From: Hermatobates lingyangjiaoensis
Taxonomy: Eukaryota > Arthropoda > Insecta > Hemiptera > Hermatobatidae
Length of the DNA: 64,000 bases
Direction of reading: 5' to 3'
Assembly: GCA_026182355.1 (NCBI GenBank)
Contig: JAPFBL010000324.1
Span: 1 to 64,000 of the forward strand
Shown here: piece after piece, positions 10,362-20,535 of the stretch
Position numbering within the stretch: the first letter of the stretch is position 1
Layout: each line of letters starts with the position of its first letter
Notes under the pieces: generated by a model
The model's database searches: none
What the model saw: only the letters and a program-made list of their open reading frames with translations
What the model was told of the DNA's origin: nothing
Position numbers and translations under genes: made by a program

Positions 10362-11494
10362 CCCATTCCCTCCTAGCGTTACCATACGGTACCACATAAG
10401 TGATTGTAAACAAATGCATCTCAGTTATAAAATACGTATCGTAACTTGTTCGAACTCGTTCTGTATGTGTGCAAGGGTCTGTCCTTGACTGCTACCCTAG
10501 CGATAAGGTCAGTATCTTCAAATCAGAGCTGCAGTGAGGGTGCTTGCGCGTGTCACGGGTCAGAGGCATTACATCACTATCGCGCAGCAGAGAAAGGAAG
10601 TTAATGTTTCAATACAGTGACAATTTTTATTTTGTTTGTTATAATAATATGCACAACTGATATCTTAGTAAGGTTTTTTAGAGATGTATAACATTTACAA
10701 TGAAAACTTTAGCTATACAGTGACATTTATTGTTCGTTGTACCATATGGTACTGCTAGGAGGACATGAGTACAAATATCTAAAATATATTTTTCCCTGTC
10801 TACAAATGAAATATTGGACATTCTAATGGACACTGACAGTAATCATGACATATTTATTGAGCCTCCTCATGTTCGTGATTTCACCGATGAAGATTCTGGT
10901 GACGAAAATTTAGATGGGTGCCATAGTGCTGATAAACCGTCCCGGGGACAGCTATTAGCTCCTGCAGAACTACGTTCTCATAAGAACGAAATAGATGACA
11001 ACCTATCAAATGATAAGTTTTGTTCACAATCTATCAATGTATTGTAACCTATGTTACATCAATCAATCAATATACATTACAAAATTACATACCAATGTAA
11101 GACAACCTATCAATGTAGTTCACAACAACATTGTGATGTTGGACTATGTGTTCAGTGCTTTAGAAAATATCATACTAGTAGTTAGCAAGTTATTTCAAGT
11201 AAATTCGTTTATGAAGGATATTATTTCTTTATTACACATTATTGATATTTAGTTCATTTTTCAAGCGCACATCATGGAATAAATGTGAAATCTTATTCTA
11301 AAAGAAAAAATGTATTTTTTATTATTTTGTACCTGCATCATCCTAGTGGTACCATATGGTAACCCCCATTATTTCAATAACTAAATGGCAAAACAAAATA
11401 ATTTTTTCAAATCTGGTTTTACTGGACCCTGATAACTAGTATATAACTATTTAATGACATTTTGAAAACTTTTTTTAATCTCGGAGAGAATGGG
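10362..11494 (+). mobile_element. piggyBac-like DNA transposon, internally deleted
   Basis: The element is 1133 bp long. The left terminus is CCCATTCCCTCC directly after TTAA (10358-10361). The right terminus is its complement, GGAGAGAATGGG, followed by CTAA (11495-11498), a one-base decay of the TTAA duplication. Subterminal TACCATAYGGTA palindromes occur at 10380, 10740 and 11350. The interior holds only the N-terminal part of a transposase, so the copy is non-autonomous. TTAA targeting, CCC termini and transposase similarity together identify the superfamily. Confidence 0.85.
10790..11047 (+). pseudogene. piggyBac-like transposase, N-terminal fragment
   Basis: About 85 codons are left. 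The acidic stretch DIFIEPPHVRDFTDEDSGDE and the following QLLAPAEL segment are characteristic of the N-terminus of piggyBac-family transposases. The family protein is usually around 550-650 residues with a DDD catalytic core and a C-terminal cysteine-rich domain, and none of that is present. The frame ends at TAA (11045-11047) after about 25 non-family codons. No convincing ATG lies in frame upstream; the family-like reading begins around FSLSTNEIL. The internal deletion removed the catalytic domain, so the product could not transpose anything. Confidence 0.75.
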
Positions 11495-11789
11495 CTAATT
11501 TGGAATAATTTCTACTTCTTTTGCTTGTCAGATTTGTTTGCATTTACTTAGAAAAATGTCTCTCGGTAAAGCCAAAAAAGTATATTATACATTTAATATA
11601 TTATTAAAACCTGTAGTGTTTTGAAGAGTTTTTGAAGTGGAAAACAATAAAAAAAGGACTGGAATCGCTTAATTTAAATACGCCTTCAAAGTGTACTATT
11701 TATGCTAATAATTTATAGTACCGTACTAATATGCTAATTTATGTACCGTCTTTTTTCGTACATAAGACACTGTCTTTCTTTCTTTTTAG

Positions 11790-11837
11790 GCCCAAGATAC
11801 CTGCTAGGACTTATTTTAGGAGGAGGGCTTCAAAACC
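11790..11837 (+). other. Candidate 48-bp micro-exon
   Basis: A pyrimidine-rich acceptor (tctttctttctttttAG) precedes a 48-nt segment that is followed by a strong donor (CC|GTAAGT at 11838). Its length is a multiple of three and two of its three frames are open. One frame reads PRYLLGLILGGGLQN, the other PKIPARTYFRRRASK. It is distinctly less AT-rich than its surroundings. The host gene is not identifiable, and chance splice signals in AT-rich DNA are common. Confidence 0.4.
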
Positions 11838-12027
11838 GTAAGTAGATTTCTATATTTTTGTTTAATATTTATTTATATACAAAATTGAAAGTTATTCAAT
11901 TACAGTCATGTCATCTTCTAGGACATCGTGATAATTATCAAATTACGTTCTGATTATCCGCCAAATCCATTTCCTGTAGAATCATTGGTCTGAATCTCTC
12001 ATGTTTTGCAATATATAGCTATCGTTA

Positions 12028-12286
12028 ATTGAATACTTCTTTTATATTAGAAATAGGTAAAACCGTCATACATCGTAAGATGAATTTGGAGTCGTTGGAG
12101 CGCTTTCGGATGCTGTCCATCTTCGATCGCAACTAACCTACTGCTCAGTAGTAGGTATGGACAACGTCCGAAAGCGTTCCAACGACTCCAAAATCATCTT
12201 ACAAGGTATGACTGTTTTACCTATTTCTCATATAAATCATACTAACCTCAGTGGTATTAACAATATGAATGTATTGAATACTTCTT
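12028..12286. mobile_element. Foldback MITE-like element with flanking 14-bp direct repeats
   Basis: Arms of about 70-75 bp (12049-12120 and 12156-12230) are complementary: agaaataggtaaaac with gttttacctatttct, and ggagtcgttgg with ccaacgactcc. A smaller palindrome (ctactgctcagtagtag) sits in the loop. The direct repeat attgaatacttctt occurs at 12028-12041 and 12273-12286 and could be a target duplication, although 43 bp separate the right arm from its copy. Confidence 0.65.
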
Positions 12287-12880
12287 ATCTAAGTAGTCGG
12301 CGTGAAACGAACTGTTGACGAAAACAAGGAATTTCTTAGAATATTTTGTTCCAAACAATCTAAGAAATATTAGGGAAGCTAAAGATACTTCTGAAATTCA
12401 ACAGTATTGTTTAATGATTTATACTTTTCTCATTATTATAACTAGAGTTACTTATGGGTGATGTCTTGTTTTTGGAAAATGACGGTACAAGTGCATGTGT
12501 CGAACATGATCCTTACATTCTTCTTTATTTTGTCATGCTAATTTGCATAAATCATAACATAATAAATGTAAGATATTTGTATATTCTTCATCACAAAAAG
12601 CAACAATTATCAAATTCAGTTGAGAAAAGAATCCAATGACTAAGATAAACTCAGTGCCAGAGATCACTGAGGAATCAGTAAGGTAGATATGAAATATATC
12701 TTACTGAAATAATATGATATGAAATAATATTTGAAGTAGTACTAATATAACATTATTAGAATGTTATACTTATCACAAATTATAGAAACGAAGACAGTAG
12801 TGATAAATCAACCATGATACTGACTCCAAGTATATTGATATATTCAATGAGTAATTACGTGTTGTCAAATGAAACTATCT
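12287..12880. other. AT-rich sequence, no gene recognised
   Basis: A 61-codon frame at 12454-12639 (MGDVLFLENDGTSACVEHD...) has no recognisable motif and no splice context that would support it. Confidence 0.45.
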
Positions 12881-14497
12881 TTTTACTTTACTATAAGTAA
12901 AGTATAGTGATCGTGAAAAAATTCGATCTCGAGATTTTGACGGAATTACATGTTTTGAGGTCCCAGAAGTCGTTTTATGAAGTTTTTTCGATGATGTCTG
13001 TGTGTGTGTGTGTGTGTGGGTGGGTGGGTGAGTGTGTTAGCATTGTTTGTTACCACGCTACGGTCCAGAATCATTGATGGATCAAGTTGATATTTTACAC
13101 AAAAATGGGCCCCATAAAGACGAAGATCCCTATTGTTTGGGAAGAATTATTCATGATGGGAAAGTCACTTTTTTTGCCAAAAACCGTTTTTTTTAAAACA
13201 TTTATTTCTCCTAAACTGATAACCCTAGAGTTTTGAAATTTTGACATTATCTTTGAGGTTACAAATGGAACAAACGAAAAATATATTCAGAATTTTAAAA
13301 CAACAGGAAATATTTTTTTTCACTAAATTGTAAAAATTTTGACTTTTAATTCAATCTCAAACCTTGTGAGAGCGATACAAGCCATACTATTTGACGGATC
13401 AAAATGAAACTATCACTAAAAATAGAACATTATGTGGAGAATGAGTTGAGATATTTTTTTTTAAAATTACGTTCGCTAAAGGGGCGTTACAGTACGATTT
13501 CTGTTTTCAGAAAATGTTTTTTTGACGCTAAACGGCTCATTAAAAAATAATGAAAATTTGACCAAAAATGGAACGAAAAATTAGCAATTCATAAAAAAAA
13601 AATTCATGATGTTTCAATTACGGGAAAGAGCAATAACGATATAAAAACCCTTTGTTTATCCTAGACTAAGATATCACCTGCTATACTTGTCGAATTTTTT
13701 ATATTTTTTTACATTGTCTACATTGACTTAGAAATTTTTTGAACGAATCCACTGAATAAAATTGATATTTATAAAGGAATAATTTAAATTGTTTATTGAC
13801 TTATATGAGATCTAAGAGGAATAATATTGTGCAGGAAAATAATAACACTCACTGTGAAAAAATTCGTATATATGTTATTTGACAAAGGGGAAGGAAAATG
13901 ATCTTATTAAATACTAAGAAGCCATAAAATTCCCAGTATAATAATTCTGTTAAAAACCAAAAATGTAAAAGATAATTCAAAATTGAAATCTTTCGTATAG
14001 AGATTAATAAATGTAATTATCGTACATCTTTAATTAACAAATCACCTTAAAACAACATTTTCTTCGCTGTTTAAGATGTTTTTCAGAGAAAAAAAGGGTA
14101 TTTTCCTGTTTTAAATTTGAAAATTTTACTTTAATATTCAATGTAGAAGGATGTCAAGTAAACGATGTAAGAAATTCACTGGCTATTTGAACAATAGCCA
14201 TGTTCTCTTGTAGGATAATATTTCGTTTCAAGAAATGTTCACTTTGGTTTTTCAAAAATGTTATTACTGCTGTAGTTATACTAATGAAATTATTTGTGAT
14301 GTACAATAATAAGCTTATATATTGATATGTCCTTCAATCACTATCTCTACTACCTCAGGAAAGAAAGACTAATAATCATATCCCATTTTGATATTTACGT
14401 TACTCTTCAATGAGACGTTATGTTTTATATACTCAAGAAATTTGACATTAAGTTACTTATAGTAAAGTAGAGTGTAGGCCACTCCAGATTTTTTATT
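12881..14497 (+). mobile_element. Unclassified 1.5-kb repeat family, full copy A
   Basis: Starts TTTTACTTTACTATAAGTAA and ends with 'ttacttatagtaaagtagag' then 'gtaggccactccag' and T-rich sequence, so the ends carry a short inverted motif (TACTTTACTATAAGTAA). Near the start it carries a (TG)n(GGTG)n microsatellite at about 12,999-13,035. The whole length is matched in reverse at 47,928-49,377. No coding frame survives in either copy. Termini and size suggest a non-autonomous DNA element, but a LINE-related origin is not excluded. Confidence 0.8.
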
Positions 14498-14502
14498 TAT
14501 TG

Positions 14503-14862
14503 ATTTTCTACCAGAGAAGGAAAATTCAAACACAGTCATTTTATAACCTTCTGCTCTAGCAGAATACTTCTCAGATAGGAAGTTCTTCTTTCCATTGTCC
14601 ACAGACATGTTATGGATGGTATTAAATTAAAACCCTAAAAATTTGTGTCTACGTCACATATATTTACAAAGTCATATTATGTTTCCTTAAAACTTTGTAA
14701 ATACATGTGGCGTAGACGCCTATTCATAGGTTTCTAATTTAATACCATGCATAACATGTCTGTGGACAATGGAAAGAAGAACTTCCTGTCTGAGAAGTAC
14801 TCTGCTAGAGCAGAAGATTATAAATTGACTCTGTTTGCATTTTCCTTCGATGGTAGAATTTG
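14503..14862. repeat. Inverted repeat, ~169-bp arms and 22-nt loop
   Basis: Left arm 14503-14671 and right arm 14694-14862 are complementary with few mismatches ('ttctgctctagcagaatact' against its mirror, 'gttcttctttccattgtcca', 'cagacatgttatg'). It begins 5 bp after the end of copy A of the 1.5-kb family. No coding content is supported. Confidence 0.8.
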
Positions 14863-15248
14863 TACAGCCACATGATTTGATTTGGTGTGTTAATGGTGTG
14901 AACATTGAATAAGAATCATTACGATGGGGACGTATGCGGGCCGGTGCATGAGTGCAGCATTGCTTCATAGTGGCTGTGGCATAGTAGCCACTATGGGTAC
15001 TATAGTATCCACTATGGGTACTGGATGAGTTGAGTCTTTTCTTATCCAGGAGTTTTCCGTAGCTGTATGAAAATCAGGGTTACATTTTCACTGCGATTGT
15101 ACTAAAGAGAACCAGTGATATAGACACTGCTACCTGAACTAGTAGAAACGGATAATTCTGTCCTGTCTGTTCTAAACAACAGGTAGTCAAGTTCACTGAA
15201 CCATGCATGTGGAGTATCCAACATATAGCCACGAGTAAGACTCTTTAA
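14863..15248. other. Unassigned sequence with a 21-bp tandem duplication
   Basis: At 14983-15022, agta(g/t)ccactatgggtact occurs twice with a 21-bp period. Otherwise nothing recognised. Confidence 0.5.
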
Positions 15249-15485
15249 GAGTACTTGTACAGGGTCAGGAAAAATGATCTCACACATTTGTAGGTTAAAT
15301 AAAAGGCAAATAAAGTCAATAAACAATAGTGTTTGTCTTTTCGAAAACTACATGTAATGTCATTTTGTTATGCTTCTGTATAGTGCTATTGTTTTTTTAA
15401 AACATAGAGCAAGTAAATATTAAAACATAATATGTATTTAACCTAAAAATGTGTCAGATCATTTTACCTGACCCCTGTACATATA
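15249..15485. repeat. Inverted repeat with ~50-bp arms
   Basis: 'gtacagggtcaggaaaaatg' (about 15256) pairs with the mirror at 15457-15481, and 'ctcacacatttgtaggttaaat' pairs with the mirror around 15436-15456. The spacer is about 130 bp. Short open frames of 74 and 62 codons overlie the arms on opposite strands and mirror one another, so they are by-products. Confidence 0.65.
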
Positions 15486-15510
15486 CAAACTGCATTAGAT
15501 CAATATCTTT

Positions 15511-15643
15511 ATATGTATTACCTCAGTTATTATGTTATTATATTTATATGTTAAAAAGATTTCACAATAAACATTTTATATGTATTACCTCAGTTAATAT
15601 GTTATTATATTTATATGTTAAAAAGATTTCACAATAAACATTT
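15511..15643. repeat. 67-bp tandem duplication
   Basis: Two copies (15511-15577 and 15578-15643) differ at about two bases. The duplicated block includes the outer edge of the adjacent foldback element (ttaaaaagatttcacaataa), so it happened at the element's border. Confidence 0.85.
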
Positions 15644-15842
15644 GAAATAACAATTAGTGATCAAACCAAAATATGAAATGAGAAAAAAAGACTAACATCT
15701 TTCAACCGTAACAAGTGGTCTTCGTTATAGTCAAAAACCAACTGACTCTGTTGGGTTTTTGACTCTGACGAAGACCGCTTGTTACAGTTGAAAGATTTTA
15801 GTCTTTTTTTCCCATTTCATATTGTGGTTTGATCATTGATTT
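15619..15842. mobile_element. Foldback element, copy b
   Basis: Arms carry 'ctttcaaccgtaacaagtgg' and its complement 'cttgttacagttgaaag', a loop near 'aactgactctgtt', and the terminal TTTGATCATTGAT. Mismatches between the arms show it is older than copy d at 43.1 kb. Confidence 0.8.
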
Positions 15843-16489
15843 ATATGTTAATATCTATTATTTACATAATAATAACAGATTTAGATTTCGAAGTTTGCAT
15901 AGAAAAGTTGAATGCAAAGCGCTCCTTTAATCCTTTTTGGTGTGATTAAATTTCGTTAAATTTTGAACATATTTTTTTTATTATCTGTAAATAAAGCTAT
16001 CTCTTAGTCATCAGTAGTCACTATTTGGTTGATAGTTTAGTGTCCATATTTGTGATAACATGGGTTGCTTACTTCTGTCCTGAACAATGTCCTTAAATGA
16101 ATTTTTAAATTTCCTGAGATGATGAAAGATTTATTGGTGTTCAACGAAAGTACTCATAGATGTTATTTTCAGTTCAGTCACGTATAGCAAGAATAAAAAC
16201 AAATATATTTCATGTAGTACTTCACTAATAAATAAAACTGTGTCCCAATAGTAGCCTGTTTATTGAATGGGTGTTAAATTATTTCTTATATTGTTACAAT
16301 ATGTTTTTTATTTTGGTTTGACGATGAACTATTAAATTTCATGTTACAAAGATTAGTTTCTTCAGTTTCTCTTACCTTATTTTCGCTGGTTTGTTTGAAT
16401 TAGTTAATAATGATGTTTACGATAGGCTAAAAATGATGAAATTTTGTGGTAGTTGAGAAGAATAGGAATGCAGGAAGGGTATTGAGGCA
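15843..16489. other. AT-rich sequence, nothing recognised
   Basis: No element ends, motifs or supported frames. Confidence 0.5.
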
Positions 16490-16755
16490 GGACTAAGATT
16501 GGGCTAATGACGAGGCAAGACGTGAGCTACCAGCCGGCTAAGACTGCGGGCAGGGGCGTGCCTGCCTAACGGTGCCAACGCCAACAAACCTTGCGCACCG
16601 TTACGTCCGAACTTGTCTTCCTCTGCAGCCGTTAGGGTCCTCCCCCTCTTACCACCAACAGTGGGCCTGCCGAAATACAAACCTGCCTTTGGGAACCAAT
16701 GTGGGCCCGCGTCAGCATTCCATGACCTACCTTCTTACTCATTCAAATTGAGTAA
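16490..16755 (-). repeat. GC-rich island, probable retroelement piece
   Basis: A sharp rise in GC against the AT-rich surroundings. It ends at the near-palindrome cttactcattcaaattgagt... around 16733-16755. On the minus strand 'gctcacgtctt' preceded by CCGGCT also occurs near 19.06 kb, so it belongs to a dispersed family. A LINE 5' region or a SINE-like sequence is plausible. No frame is supported. Confidence 0.4.
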
Positions 16756-17256
16756 GTTCCAAACAAAAGAGATGGTTCAGAATTCTTAGCGCATGGCCTT
16801 TATTCTATCAATTTAAGTTTATTCACTGTGTAAAATGAAATTGATAAATAGTACAGAATGTCACAGATAAAAAATGAGGACTAACTTTAGGTAACTCTCA
16901 TTTCTTAACTTTGTGCATGAATTGAATGACACTTTGGTAATTGTTACTCGTATGTAAAAATATCAATCAAACATGATTCTTTAAATCTTTCTACTCTACT
17001 CTAAAGCATGTTTTCAAGATGACCTGCTTTTCTTGAGGACAGCGTATACTTGTCAATGGTGCTCATACTCACCGACCAAGTTGCAGAACATCTTGTTTGA
17101 GTTTTGAATAATGCTCTGACTACTGTAACCCTCAATTTTTAAATTAATACCAATTTTCTTTTAAATACTAAAGTCTGATCTATGCGTGTCCATCAAAGTC
17201 AACTACAAAACGACGATTTCGTCTAGCCCTCTCGCAACTGTTCGAGGTGTGAGAAC
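16756..17256. other. AT-rich sequence, nothing recognised
   Basis: No motif, repeat or frame can be supported. Confidence 0.5.
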
Positions 17257-17502
17257 TTGGTCGATATGGCTTTCAAACAAAATAAATTAGTTAAACCAAA
17301 GTTTATATTAAATTCTTTAGTAAATTATAGAGTAAGGCCTATCAAAAGTGGGGAGTTTATCTTGTTTTATGCGAAAATGCACATGTTTACGTCCACAACA
17401 CTAGTCGTAGTAGGCAACATTGTGGGTTGTAGTGGTAGTCCCAAATGGAATACACATAGGCCGAATATTGGACCCTTTGTGATACCACACAACAAAACAT
17501 AG
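17257..17502 (+). other. Open frame of 81 codons, unrecognised
   Basis: The frame starts at a TTG (internal ATG four codons on) and reads ...KLVKPKFILNSLVNYRV..., ending inside a 43-bp tandem duplication. It has a basic composition and no motif that I recognise. It could be a retroelement remnant or chance. I do not assert a gene. Confidence 0.15.
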
Positions 17503-17539
17503 GCCGAATATTGGACCCTTTGTGATACCACACAACAAA
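17454..17539. repeat. 43-bp perfect tandem duplication
   Basis: acataggccgaatattggac... is repeated exactly at 17454-17496 and 17497-17539. Identity of the copies means it is recent. Confidence 0.9.
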
Positions 17540-17544
17540 GATTG

Positions 17545-17765
17545 ATTCTGCATTGGGCTCCTACATTTTGGCTAACTCAAGAGCATTTCGAGTAGGGATC
17601 TTTAACGAGTACCTGACATCGTACAGGCTCGACAGCTTACATAATCGAGACGACGTACTCATATTTATTCACCTCCTGTGTGAATAAATCGAGGGCCTTG
17701 TGGGGATCGAACCGCGGACTACCAGCCCAAATGCGAGTACGTTAACCACTGACCTAACCTGGCTC
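17545..17765 (-). repeat. tRNA-derived SINE, copy 2
   Basis: On the minus strand it begins 'ccaggttaggtcagtggtta' (A-box region), has the B box GGTTCGATCCCC near 17703-17714, the linker 'aggccctcgatttattcac', and the body 'ctgtacgatgtcaggtactc' shared with copy 1. It is the best preserved promoter head of the family in the window. Confidence 0.75.
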
Positions 17766-17839
17766 CTACTTGTTTTATATATTTGTAACTGAAAACTTGT
17801 ACAGCTAAATAGTAGATTATTATAGAAATCACTTTGTTA

Positions 17840-18315
17840 AACTGTTTCAAAAGAAACATGTTAAGAGAGAGATAAAGAGGAAGTAGGAAATGTATAACTG
17901 AATAAAAAGAAGATAGATGGAGAGAATTATAAGGAGAGCGAGTGTTGAAGAAAGGAAAGAAGATATATAGAGCAATATAAGAAGTGATGGAGAAACAGAA
18001 ATTCAATGATAGAGAGTTTAAGAGAGTGCTAGAGAAAGGGTAGTCAAATAATGATTTGGAGAAAGAGATAATAAGAGAGGAATGACAGATTTGGTAGGTG
18101 ACACAAATAGCAAAAAAATACTGAATGAGTGGTAGTTAGAAGGAAGAATAGGCAAACGAGACAGTGAAATAAGAAAAGTTTGTGAAAAGAGTGATAAAAA
18201 AGTCAGAAATTAACATAAAGAGGAAAGGAGAGATTTCCAGATTGGTAGGGATAGGAGAAGACAAAGAGATGAAGGGAGTTAGAGACTGAGGGACTGAGAT
18301 AGATTGAGGGAAATA
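17840..18315 (+). repeat. Long purine-biased tract
   Basis: For about 470 bases the plus strand is dominated by A and G (agagagagataaagaggaag, gaaggaaagaag, ggagaaagagataataagag). Minus-strand open frames of 95 and 61 codons here are pyrimidine-rich low-complexity translations and are not genes. The tract could be a degenerate (GA)n expansion. Confidence 0.7.
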
Positions 18316-19020
18316 CATCAAAATTACGGTTATTCAATCCAAATCGTTTTCCTAATTTAAAAACAGTTATATAATTTATTTATCTAAAAAAAAAGTCTTA
18401 ATGAAACTGTTAGAAATAAACATACACTTTGATACTATTGGTATAGTTTTATTCAATCAAGTACAAAAAGACACGTAAGCACTGAGGAAGGCCCGGATCA
18501 ATATTCCAACATCCTTCGTGAGAAGGAGGAAATGTTCATGTCTTGAGAGCGGAAGCAAAACTGACCGCTGGCTACACACGACCAGAAATTATTTGTTAAA
18601 TTTACTAAGAAAAACCAAACTTGGTTGTTTTAATGTGTAATATTTTTTTTTTTTCATTACATGGAAACAGCTTCCATTTGTTTGACAAAGTAACTACTTT
18701 TTAGTAAAGAAAATTATAATTTCCCATCAAATTTTTTCTCTACTTTAGCGGTTTTCATAATACAATTTAGAAAGGATCTGCCTAATGTAGTTTATTTAAA
18801 TAATATATCTGATAACTCTGTGCTACTAAAGCCTTATAAAGCAACCAATCAGCCAGTAACCAAAATTAAGTTGTCGATTTTAGGGTATAAGTTAAACCAT
18901 AAATCTATTAGTTTCTTTTTTACAATTTGTAATCATCGACGAATTGGTGTACAATGTCCCATATTAAGCTGTCAAGGTTAGTGTGATTGTATGAGTTGGC
19001 ATGGTAACACCCAAACTCTG
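18316..19020. other. AT-rich sequence, nothing recognised
   Basis: Contains a phrase near 18,481 (actgaggaaggcccgg) resembling a retroelement end motif, too short to assign. Confidence 0.45.
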
Positions 19021-19115
19021 ACGTCTTTCACCTCGTCAACATTAAAGGTTCAGCATGGCCGGCTAATGAGCTCACGTCTTAGAACGCGGCCTCACAATTC
19101 TCAGACATTCTCAAC
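19021..19115 (+). repeat. Short GC-rich piece related to the 16.5-kb island
   Basis: Shares CCGGCT, a short gap, then GCTCACGTCTT with the minus strand of the 16.5-kb island. Probably a small fragment of the same dispersed repeat. Confidence 0.35.
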
Positions 19116-19209
19116 CCCTGCTGAAAAAGTATATAATATTTAACAGATATTCAGTTTATAGGACTGTAGAATCCATAATTCATATTGGATATGATATTCG
19201 TTTTTTTTT

Positions 19210-19345
19210 TGTGCTTATATACATATAACAAGATTTCACACAAAACATGTGACATTAAAATAAAAGGGATAAACTGGAATAAAAAAATCAGAAATATGAC
19301 TAAGATCTTTTAACCAAAATAAGTAGTCTTCATCAGAGTATGTCT
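19210..19345. mobile_element. Foldback element, diverged half copy (f)
   Basis: 'aagatttcacacaaaacatg', then 'gactaagatcttttaacc' and 'agtagtcttcatcagagt' follow the left arm of the family. No complementary right arm follows. Confidence 0.6.
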
Positions 19346-19565
19346 GATACTGAGACAAGTGCTTCAAAATCATCTGGTATGGTGTTGAGAAGGAAAGGAT
19401 ACAAGAGAGGTATTTTGAAGGTGTAATATGCAGGAAGGCAAATCTGGCTGAACAAGGAAGTTCAAGAAGAAATGAGTAACAAATTGTCTACTAGATGTCC
19501 CCCTTGTAAACGAAGCTATTGCCCTCTCCATTACTGACTCCAACTTGATTAACCATTAGTATTGT

Positions 19566-19796
19566 TCAATGATCTATTGATCTATTAAATTTAATCAGAG
19601 AGGATCCGATAATATTTCTTAACAACACCGATTTTTTATATGTAATCATTTTAGATGTTGCCCAAATCATATTGTGTTCTTCATTATTTATATGCAAGAA
19701 TAAGGTGTTACGTTGTTCTCCTCTGGTTCCGTTGTATTGGTATTTTTCAGCAAGTGTTTTTAATGATGTTAATAGTTTGACAAATATAAATTTCAT
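19566..19796 (-). pseudogene. Penelope-like element, probable C-terminal GIY-YIG region remnant
   Basis: A 76-codon frame reads ...FLHINNEEHNMIWATSKMI... then RNIIGSSLIKFN. The pattern 'FLH(V/I)NN..H.I.W..SK.I.......RNI(I/V)ESALI' is typical of the C-terminal half of the GIY-YIG endonuclease domain of Penelope-like elements. In ESALI the family Glu is the divalent-metal-binding residue; here it reads GSSLI, so the Glu is replaced by Gly. The N-terminal GIY...YIG strand is not visible. The neighbouring half foldback element is consistent with a PLE context. Another retroelement origin is possible. Confidence 0.45.
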
Positions 19797-20224
19797 GACA
19801 ATATTTAGAGAGAATTTTATAAATACTACTGTGATCCAGTAGTGTAGAAGAGTTTTTAATGAAGAAATTATCTATGTAATCACGATTAGAAAAAATAATA
19901 TTAAAATCAAGACTTCGAGTTGCATAGGAACAGAGGCGTGATAACGTAAAACTATGACATTTGGTATTTCATAAGATTCTGTTACAATATTGAAGAACTT
20001 TTTTAGCACCTTTTTAAGTTTTGTTAATATAAGTGAAGGGGTAGTTTAATAAAAGCGTAATACACGTAATATTTCACATTTCAACCTCTTTTAGCTAAAA
20101 GCTCTGACACATTTTTCTGTATTTTTATGTGATCACAGTATCTCATTGAATCATGATGTATTCAACAGAGCGATGTTTCTACATGTAGTGTAGAAACACT
20201 ACACTATGTATTGTTTCAATGTGA
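19797..20224. other. AT-rich sequence, nothing recognised
   Basis: A short palindrome (gtagtgtagaaacactac) occurs near 20,185-20,202. Nothing else. Confidence 0.5.
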
Positions 20225-20535
20225 CTTCAAGTTGACAAACAAAAACTTGCCAGAAGATGACTGTAGGAACAGTTGAAACATGTCACAGAAATAAAGTAAT
20301 ATAAATATAATATAATCAGGAACCTCAACAAGTAACATCACGAAACAATCGCCTTAAGAAACATTTATGCATCATCATTAGAAAACCTATCTCCAACAAC
20401 CCACAAAAAACCTTCAAAAACAATAGAAATGAGACAGTTATATGCAGTAAGACCACGTTTCGACTGTTCCTACAGTCATCTTCAGGCAAGTTCTTGTTTG
20501 TCAAGCTGATCAATCTGATGTCACATGACAACACT
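20225..20535. repeat. Inverted pair of hammerhead-core-like motifs
   Basis: The plus strand at 20235-20284 and the minus strand at about 20525-20444 share 'ttgacaaacaa.aacttgcc' then 'gaagatgactgtaggaacag' then T/CGAAAC. The minus copy has CTGAAGA, an ACTGT/ACAGT stem and CGAAAC followed by GTGGTC, the layout of a minimal hammerhead core. The plus copy has CAGAAGA instead and ends in an AT-rich tail, as retroelement 3' ends do. Confidence 0.45.

Noticed and set aside
17719..18321. 95- and 61-codon minus-strand frames with hydrophobic character
   Set aside because: They overlie the purine-biased tract; the complementary pyrimidine-rich strand yields Phe/Ser/Leu runs automatically.
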